Position numbers and translations under genes: made by a program
Assembly (NCBI GenBank): GCA_019095985.1
Contig: CM032661.1
Location: 17,097,612-17,161,611, forward strand
DNA from: Streblospio benedicti
Taxonomy: Eukaryota; Annelida; Polychaeta; Spionida; Spionidae
DNA: 64,000 bases
Reading direction: 5' to 3'
Shown here: piece by piece, positions 41,612 through 64,000 of the stretch
Layout: each line of letters opens with the position of its first letter
Position numbering within the stretch: the stretch's first letter is position 1
The notes under the pieces: model-generated
The model's database searches: none
What the model was told of the DNA's origin: nothing
Seen by the model: only the letters and a program-made list of their open reading frames with translations

Positions 41612-43743
41612 ACATTAGAACATACCATTATCCTTATATTGTTCATATTTGTCCATGTCTGTGGGAGGGGGCCCCATGTACAATTAATTTTGGTTGCTCC
41701 CAGACCCTAATATTGATTATTGGGCTTTGAAACTGTTATTGATTATTGCTGGATATTGATCACTGCTGTAAATTCATTCTGAGGTTTTTCTCCTCAAATT
41801 CTTTTGCAAAACTTGCGTATGTGACGTCACTGTGACGTATTGCAATCATGAAGTCTTAATCAATTTCCTTAAAGAATTCTAATTTAACTTCAGGCGCTTT
41901 GCGTCCTCATTAAATTTTCAATTTATAAAGTTCTTAATTGTAAAGTATGGATCGTATCAGTATAGATCTTATAATTGCCCATAACTCAAAGTAGTTCTAG
42001 CGACGTTGTGTTTTTTGAACACTTTGATCTAGTTATTTATTGCACTTCCATTGTTAGTATTTTATATTTCACCTAAGAATTTGTAAGTTTCATAAAAGTT
42101 TTTTGCATATTTCATTTGACATTTGTAAACTATCAACCAAAATAGTATGCAATGGTTAAGGCATAAGAACCAGTAATTGCTTCTCTTTAGCAGCTCATCA
42201 GAAGCTAAAGCAAAGCCTTGTGTTTGTTTCGTTTGTACGTATGTCTATGTATGTCTCAGGACAACCGATTTTATTCAAACTTTACAAAACTATTTTATTG
42301 CAATAATCGACACATATTGACCTCTAGAAATAATATTTTTTTAAATGCCACAATTGTGCAACCTCACCAACTTCGCGACAATAGTGACCAGGTGCTTCTA
42401 AACATGCATAACTGCGAACTTTTTGATTCTGACTACCATAACGTTTTTTTAATTAATTAATGTCTTGCTTTCAAAGTTTAATACATGTATTTAACGAGGA
42501 AAATGTCGAGATTATGAATATGATATTCATTTCACGATCAAACCACTCCATTAACAGGAAATGAATCAGTAACATATTGGTCCCGTTTCGAGGTCAAGAT
42601 CTAGTCTCTATCACCCGCAAAAGAACCAGTAGCGTAACTTAGATTTTATCAATAAAAAACGTGTGACGAGGCTAGCGCCTATTTGGTCGCCTACTCCCTA
42701 TTTATTTGGTGAAACTTTTGCCTATTTGGTCTCCTATTCGCAATTTTGTGGTCAAATACGATGGGAGACAAGTTCAAGTATATGTAACTCTAAAAATGGG
42801 GCCAAGGTTTGACATCCGGATAAAGCGGATTGTCGGATAATGCAGATCCGGATATCGGACCTATACTGTATGTGGTATGACCTGACACCAAAGTGATTCT
42901 ATATTTGGCACTTTGCCACTTAAAGTGTGCTTTCCACAAGGCCATTTTGTTCCATTTTCATCAATAGCTTTGCTAATGCTTGTTAAAGGCAAAATAACAC
43001 ACAAAGCTCTAATATCAACATGGTGAACAATGGGACCAAAGCAGGAGGTAGATCCCTAAGAAAAACAAATATAAAGGGGTAGGCGATAAAACGTTTGAGA
43101 AAAAAAATAAAAACTGTGTTTTTTGTTTTGTTTTTTAAAATTGTTATAAGAAAGTAGGTCTGAAGCCTAAATGGCTTTGAAAACAAATGATAACAGTTTG
43201 GGTGTTCCCGTCAAGCTAGCAGCAGGGTAGTAGAGGATTTCAGCGCAGGCAGTGACCTGTCGTCTAGGGTCATGAGAACTGATGGTGAGTGAACACACAC
43301 CTTCATATACAAATCCATCTGCTGGGTGAATGTTTATGTGTATGTGACAAGTGATTGTGATATTATAACAATACAATAGTATAACAAAAACGCATTTCAT
43401 GATATTGTAATCAGACATGTCTATTATATCAAAATAAAGTCACGAATAATTGAATATCTTGATTAAATGAAAACAAAGGTAAAACTCTTAAACTGTATCT
43501 AACATTACCATAATGACATTAATGGTACTTATGATACCATTCATAATTTTCTACCATAAATGTAGTCATGTTAATTAAAGTATCAAAATATAAATCAATT
43601 TCGTTCAAAATCTATTTATTTACTCAATATATCACACCACATAGCTAAGCTGTAATCTGCATTCTATTCCATTGAAAATAAAACAAAAGACTATGCAGTT
43701 CAGCAGTAGAGATTCGATGAAGAGTGAATAGAAATAGAAATTC
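41612..43743. other. Non-coding spacer with a split dispersed repeat
   Basis: The pieces 42190-42290 and 42870-42960 together match the repeat at 36950-37190, but here they are separated by about 570 bp, as if another sequence had inserted. Within that insert, GCCTATTTGGT is repeated three times (42677-42750) and a CCGGATAAAGCGGATT segment resembles a pogo-type end. An AATAAA polyadenylation signal for the gene that follows lies on the minus strand at 43620-43615. Confidence 0.45.
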
Positions 43744-58455
<14,712 letters not shown>

Positions 58456-58966
58456 TGCGTAAAGAAGATTCTAAAAGAAAGTATATGCTCATACAGATGA
58501 ATTATAAATATTATCAACATTTACTACAGTGCATCAACAATACAAGATACAAGGGAGCGGAGAACAATTTTCACTGCGGACAAAAAAAATCAAAAGCATT
58601 GATACCAAAACATTGGCTCAATTTATATCCATGTGTATCATATACAGTAGAAACTCGTTATCTCAAAGCTGTAGGGAGAACTTTAAAATATTCCAAGTAA
58701 TATAGGCAATATTCAAAGTCCGGGCAGATCCAGCATTTTGAGATTAAGGGAATGGCACAAAGGGTGTAGAGGAAGCATTTTTAATATGGTGTTGGCGCGT
58801 TTTGCAACCAAAAGGGGGTCTAAAGCTGCGTTTTGCAACCACAAGACATTTTGCAACCGCCAATGCAAAATGTAACCTGAAGATATTTTTACTTATTTTC
58901 CACATTACTAGCACACACACACATGCACTTGAGGGATGTTGTATATATTTCTTAACATTATCACAT
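58456..58966. other. Upstream region of the four-exon gene
   Basis: This is the 5' flank of the minus-strand gene that starts at 58455. An acceptor-like CTTTCTTTTAG lies 16 bp upstream of the ATG, so a 5'-UTR intron is possible. No promoter element is recognised and no other coding sequence is seen. Confidence 0.4.
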
Positions 58967-60665
58967 TGTATGAACACTTGTTTAACATAATTAGAAAATG
59001 CATTGATTAGCATTAGAATATGCATTTTACATGTTATATGAGGCCCAGGTCACAGCCTCTTTTTACGCTGAGCATTTATATATTTAGCAATGCCATGTGG
59101 ATCAAATTTAGGCTAATCACCCATATATGCAATTGTGTTCTTCATTTTAACTGCGTACACATCATTTACAACGAATGGTATTGTTCTCACATTCACCACG
59201 TTAAAGCAGTTGGGGTAACTCTTGGAGCTACCCCAACAAGATAAAGGCATTCTTCACTTTCCAGTTGCGCTGAAAAGTTGCTTACTCGTCTTTTTTGTAT
59301 TTACTTTTGAGGCACAAAAGTCCATGGGTACTTTTCGTATATGGTATAAGCCCATTTAAAATCGTATTTAATGCTATATCATTCAAAATGTGCATTCTAC
59401 ACAACAGTCATGGTTGTTACACTGGTAGACGTTGGAAAATTAAGTAAATACATCTATTTAAGGCGTGCATTCTTCATAATAGTGAAGTTTTCAACTTTGC
59501 TCCAATCACTGGCTGTCTGCAAAATTTGACCAAGACTGGTATTTTGCCCATATCTTTGTCAATTTCAATGCTAACTAAAATCCGATCACAGATTCATAAT
59601 CCGCACTCAAAATTCTATTAGGAAACTACTTTACATAAATGACATAGGATAAGTGATAGGTGAAAATTACCTCAGAATGTTTAAAGTCATGTTAGTCTAC
59701 AATGACGCGGAACGACCGGAAGTAGTCAATGAACTGTTTGGTATTGATTAATTCTACTGCGCAACACGTCCCGCGCAACTGGAAAGTGAAGAATCAAATG
59801 TTCAAAAAATCAAAGATTCAAATGTTTTTCTCTTGACTATTTGAATTTGTGGAACTAAGATTCATGGTTTGATAGGTATGTATCAACACTATGCATGTAT
59901 AATTAGATTGCACATAATGAATGCATGTCAGACTCTTCGAAGAGTTCATAAAGGATGTTTTGATTTTGTCGTCAATTTTTGGGTAACTCTTTACTTATTG
60001 TTGCTATGCAATATAACAACAAAAGTCGAGATATACCTACAACTTTATGAAAACATTAAATTCTGCTTCATGAACTCCTTGGAGAGTTTGACGTGCGTTC
60101 AATATGTGCATCACATTTATACATGCATCGAGTAGATACCTACCTACTAGCCCATGAATCTTATTTCTACAAGTTAAGATAGTGAACGGGAATACATTTG
60201 AATCGAGCAAACTGTGACCCCACTTCCATCATTAATGGTAGCCCCCTTATACACATTATAAATTTATTGAATGACAATGCGTATTTTACTTTTAACGTCA
60301 AAATACAATAATCAATCATCAGTGAGTAATTCTGACCAAGTTCACTGGTGTACATTTGTTAGACCGTTGAACAACTCATAATGTAACCATTTACAATAAT
60401 AATGAGTATTGATACATGTTATATCTGCTATATAATGTCCACCTGTCTTAATTGATGTACAATGTACGTTGTCTGCCCACAGGCGAGTTTAAGAAAACAA
60501 TTGCATATATGGGTGATTAGCCTAAGTTTGATCCACATGGCATTGCGAAAATCATATGCTGAGTGTAAAAAGAGGCTGTGATATGGACCTCATATAGCAT
60601 GTAAAATGCATCTTCTAATGCTAAATCAATGCATTTTCTAATTATGTTAAACAAGTGTTCATACA
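58967..60665. mobile_element. Non-autonomous element with 175-bp inverted ends and a nested smaller one
   Basis: The ends 58967-59142 and 60491-60665 are inverted copies with few mismatches (TGTATGAACACTTGTTTAAC ... CTAATCACCCATATATGCAA). Inside, a second perfect 22-bp inverted pair (59249-59270 and 59773-59794, ATTCTTCACTTTCCAGTTGC plus GC) bounds about 546 bp that looks like a nested insertion. A small palindrome, TTGGGGTA / TACCCCAA, lies at 59208-59234. No protein is recognised inside. Confidence 0.75.
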
Positions 60666-60724
60666 TTATATATATATACAGTCTACAACTATCCTTTTGT
60701 GCTAGTTTTTATAAGCTCACATTG

Positions 60725-61350
60725 ATAGCCTTTCGGACCTTCCCGGTCCTTCTTCAGTCTGCCAACTGCCTAATCGTCACGTGATCGTGGTGTGACGTCG
60801 TCGACAGAGGCTGGTAGGATGTTGGTGTAGATCGCTGGCAGGTCGGCGGCCCCCACGTTCTTATTTAGGTCGGGCTTGAGGCGCCTGATGTGAATGGCCT
60901 CCCTGATCTTTCTTTCAAAAGTGTTCTGGTCACGATCTATTATTTTGATGTTATCCAGGGATATGTGATGGCTCTCTCTGTCTGGTTGGTGTAGGTGTAA
61001 GGAGACGTGTGAGGAGGTGCTGCTGGGGCGTCTATGCTGGTCTAATCTGGTCTTAAGGGTCTTTGATGTTTCACCCACATAGGAGCTACTACATCCTTCA
61101 GAGCCTGATCCACCACAGTTAATTTGGTAAACCACACCACAAACGTCTTCTTTCTTGGCTGGATCCTTGGGTGCTACCAGTAACTGTCTGAGAGTATTCA
61201 CCGGTTTGAAGTAGGCACTACATCCATAACCACTCATGATCCTTCTCACCGGACGGACGAGACAAAGAAGACGATGGTGGGAATACCATATGTGAAGGAC
61301 TTGTCGGAGGCGGTTTAGGAACCCGCACCTCCCTGACCTTGTGATTGTCC
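60725..61350 (-). mobile_element. Penelope-like element 3' part (GIY-YIG nuclease)
   Basis: The minus strand encodes YFKPVNTLRQLLVAPKD, VCGVVYQINCGG, SSSYVGETSKTLKTRLDQHR and IREAIHIRRLKPDLNKNVG. This is the end of the reverse transcriptase followed by the GIY-YIG nuclease of a Penelope-like protein, in a different subgroup from the copies in the transporter intron. Just after the stop is a hairpin (GGACCGGGAAGGTCC) typical of the 3' end of such elements. The 5' part is missing or decayed. Confidence 0.78.
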
Positions 61351-61782
61351 TCTCTACACAGCATAATTTGCAACTATATTTATGGTAGTACATGTACGTG
61401 ACATAACGGGAGTCTACAGACTGAAGAGCTTCAAAATAACGTCTCCCGAGAAGTGATAACAATGTTTGGGCTAGAACCAGGTGGAAGTGTGCCATTTCCT
61501 TCAAGGAGACCGCATTAATCATGGAGCATCGTGAACAACTGAACTGTTGGACCAGATGCTTCTGTTTCATAGTTCCATTGCTTCAGATTGTAAAGGCAAT
61601 GGCCACAATTAGGCAAAAGACAGAATTATCCAGAAGTGATCCATTACCAAATGGACCACCCTGGTCCACCCAGACCAATCAAAATGTGAGACCAGAACAC
61701 CCACGACCCACCTAAAATGACACTAAGCACTAATATAAACATTGGATGACTCAAGTAAACACATCTGATACCGTCGTAGGTT

Positions 61783-61784
<2 letters not shown>

Positions 61785-61816
<32 letters not shown>
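61785..61816. repeat. Poly(A) tract
   Basis: About 32 A in a row. It could be the tail of a retroposed sequence or a simple repeat; no retroposon body could be defined beside it. Confidence 0.9.
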
Positions 61817-61819
<3 letters not shown>

Positions 61820-62490
61820 CTCTACTGTATGGTTCAAATAGCGTACATTTGCCCTGGTTATATTTTGCGGCAGATGATACATTTTGCATCACCAGGTCCA
61901 TTTTCGGGTGGTGGTGGTTACGTTTTGCGTTAACGCAAAACATAACTGGTTATATTTTGCGGCTGGTTATGTTTTGCATTTAACAGTATTTGAACTTACT
62001 TTCTGACATGTTAAGTGAGTTGTGACATAACTACTAGTTGAAATCACATTGCCATGTTTGCTTTATATCCTAAATACATTTGTAAACTTATGTCTCAATA
62101 TTCAAATGTATTTATATAACGGCACAGTTAAATCAATGAAATATCCGCCGTTTAAAGATCTTTCCAGTAATACTAATTTGCTAGATTGTATTTCTTAAAG
62201 ATATTTACAATATCATAAAGAGGACTAATATTACAAGCATTTACAAGTATTTTTATACGCATAGGAAGATAATCTCACAGTAACAATGATCTTGTAAATG
62301 CAATCTACTGGTAGAAGTAAGATTCTCCCCCAAAACATTGGTTTAACATAATCAATGTGCGACTCCACAAGTTTCCATCCTAATGGTGCAAGGAATGCTG
62401 GATTTGCAGTCTGATTTGGAGCACCCTATACCGACTTAATAAACTTTGCCATACGGGAGTGAGCTTGCACAAGACAAACTACAGAGGACG
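61817..62490. other. AT-rich spacer
   Basis: No gene is seen. A short palindrome, TTTTGCGTTAACGCAAAA, lies at about 61924-61941 inside a stretch with repeated TATATTTTGCGGC pieces. Confidence 0.45.
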
Positions 62491-62492
62491 CT

Positions 62493-62860
62493 TTAAATTG
62501 TAGGAATTGACCACGAGATTGGAGTGTCAATCGCAAAATTGAGCATGCTGACGTCTGATTTACCCGAACGTAAATCAGACGTCAGCATGCTCAATTTTGC
62601 GATTGACACGACAATCGAGTGGTCAATCACCATTCTATTATGACTAAAATCTATTTTCATGATTTTGTTTTAAAATAAATCATATTATAACATTCAACAT
62701 TCAAGTCAATTTCGTTTGTTTTGAGCACGCGGAGACGTCAATTCCTACAGTTTTGAGCGCGCGGAGGCGTTAGTCTAAACTGTTGCACTCCGCACAGCAT
62801 GAACACGCCTTACTACGTCAGCGGCTGTATTGATATTGTGAGGAGTTTAGACTAACGCCG
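62493..62860. repeat. Cluster of foldback palindromes
   Basis: The core palindrome has 39-bp perfect arms (62524-62562 and 62571-62609) around the loop CCCGAACG. It extends imperfectly to 62506-62627. A wider pair, TTGTAGGAATTGAC (left, about 62497) and GTCAATTCCTACAG (right, about 62738), surrounds it. Another perfect 15-bp pair, GGCGTTAGTCTAAAC / GTTTAGACTAACGCC (62766-62780 and 62845-62859), follows. There is no coding content. Confidence 0.88.
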
Positions 62861-62960
62861 TGGTTTTTTTTGGGAGCGTGTTTTCCATCGCAAAATTAAG
62901 CACGGAGATTGACCAATCAGCGTGGGTTATTGGTGGTGATTTTTGCACGGAATGATAGAA

Positions 62961-64000
62961 TGAGGTATTAAGTCCAGAGGGAATTGGACTTGTGCTTTGA
63001 AAGCTTCCAGATTGAAATAAACCTCTGATTTTCAGATTTTTATTTCATTGAAATGTTCAAATGTAGGATTGCTAAGGTCTATGGATGTTATGTGCCATTG
63101 AATATTCTATATGTTTGCACTAGGTCTCATTATTCATAGTGTACATGCGTCTGTATAGTCTTATTTTTAGCTGTATTCTTGATAAAAATGAAATTTTGTA
63201 TTAAAACTTAAATTTTTATTTAAATATTGATTTTATTCATAAACGTTTTCGAGCTCCTATTAAAGCTCCTTTTCAAATTAATTTAATTGATTGTAGTTGT
63301 CCTTATGGTAATTAAACCAAATAAGATAATTTTCACTCTTCAAAATGGGAAGGTATGAGCTGAGAACTTCATAAAAGCACTTTAATCATTTTCTTTCACC
63401 GCACTCTGCATTTTCTGGTCTCAACGAGTGTGGGGTCCATGCCGACCCAAATGAAATGTTTTCCATGTTAGTCCTAACATTTAAGTAAATCAAATAATCT
63501 TCATTCATGATAAACACAAGATATAGGGTGACAACTACTTAAAAGGAAAAGAAGAAATACCAAGAGGATAAAAAGATATCACAAAAAGTATACCCGTGGG
63601 GTTCGAACGGACTCTTAAAGATAATGCTCAGTCAACAATAAAAGTGGTCTGTAAATTCCAAGGTCAATAAACAATGTCTCTTCCATTGTAAGGATAAGGA
63701 ATATAAAACTAAAAAAATTCACCTCAATTATATATTATAACTCTAAAAATACCAGATGTCTTGTAAGCTAAAACACAAGATCACGTGATATTGCATAATC
63801 GAATGATTTTCACGAGACGTACCATGGATTTCTGACGGCAGACGTCACGTTTAACATGGGAGAGATAGGGGCTTCTTACGTCCACCGTGCAAGTTACGTC
63901 TGACGAAAATCATTCGGTTCACATTTGTTGCGTTCACGTGTTTTGATGGTTATCACGGTGTTCAATCAATCTCCAGTTTTGGTGAGTTATAAGCAGTTTT
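62961..64000. other. Non-coding end of window with a foldback at 63801-63925
   Basis: No gene is recognised. CGAATGATTTTC...AGACGTA near 63801 is matched in inverted orientation by TACGTCTGACGAAAATCATTCG near 63897-63918. This forms an imperfect 22-bp inverted repeat with about 75 bp between the arms. Confidence 0.55.

Noticed and set aside
60725-60770. Hammerhead-like motif CTGAAGA ... GAAA after the last Penelope fragment
   Set aside because: The hairpin GGACC/GGTCC is good, but an extra base separates it from the core and stems I and III do not pair convincingly.
63595-63620. tRNA T-loop-like GGGGTTCGAAC
   Set aside because: The flanking stem does not pair and no D or anticodon arm can be found upstream.

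Overview
The window is animal nuclear DNA: AT-rich, with many short GT-AG introns, modular extracellular proteins (MAM, CAP, EGF-like, ShKT and WSC domains), Penelope-like and LINE retroelements, DNA transposons and MITEs, and one 100-N assembly gap (35403-35502). The domain set and repeat load suggest a marine invertebrate. I cannot place the phylum from the sequence.

Layout. (1) 1214-20643, + strand: a very large secreted mosaic gene, at least 37 exons and about 2,950 residues inside the window, with its 5' end missing. Order: MAM1, a long Thr-rich linker, a CAP domain with a CRISP-like Cys tail, an EGF-like unit, a ShKT unit, then MAM2 to MAM11 joined by mucin-like Thr/Pro linkers. MAM3-7 are nearly identical exon-pair cassettes. 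(2) 24635-27795, - strand: two tandem genes for type I membrane proteins, each with a signal peptide, a WSC domain, a six-Cys module I do not recognise, a membrane span and a short tail with a PLL-x-K motif. (3) 30927-36667, + strand: a two-exon EamA/DMT-type transporter whose 4.5-kb intron holds LINE and Penelope fragments, a perfect 39-bp-arm palindrome and a well-formed hammerhead ribozyme. (4) 36668-43743: repeats, including a LINE reverse-transcriptase remnant. (5) 43744-58455, - strand: a four-exon gene, which I assembled from splice signals and codon phase, encoding a third relative of the WSC genes. It keeps the six-Cys module, membrane span and tail motif but has no WSC domain. Its 13-kb intron contains a 7.4-kb terminal-inverted-repeat transposon, a Penelope fragment and a long TTCC microsatellite. 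(6) 58456-64000: an inverted-repeat element with a smaller one nested in it, another Penelope fragment and a cluster of foldback palindromes.

How the genes relate. The mosaic protein looks like a secreted, glycosylated matrix or mucus protein. The three type I proteins form a linked paralogous family with small extracellular Cys-rich domains and a tail signal of the endosomal-sorting type. Functional links between the two groups are inference. No tRNA, rRNA or CRISPR was recognised.
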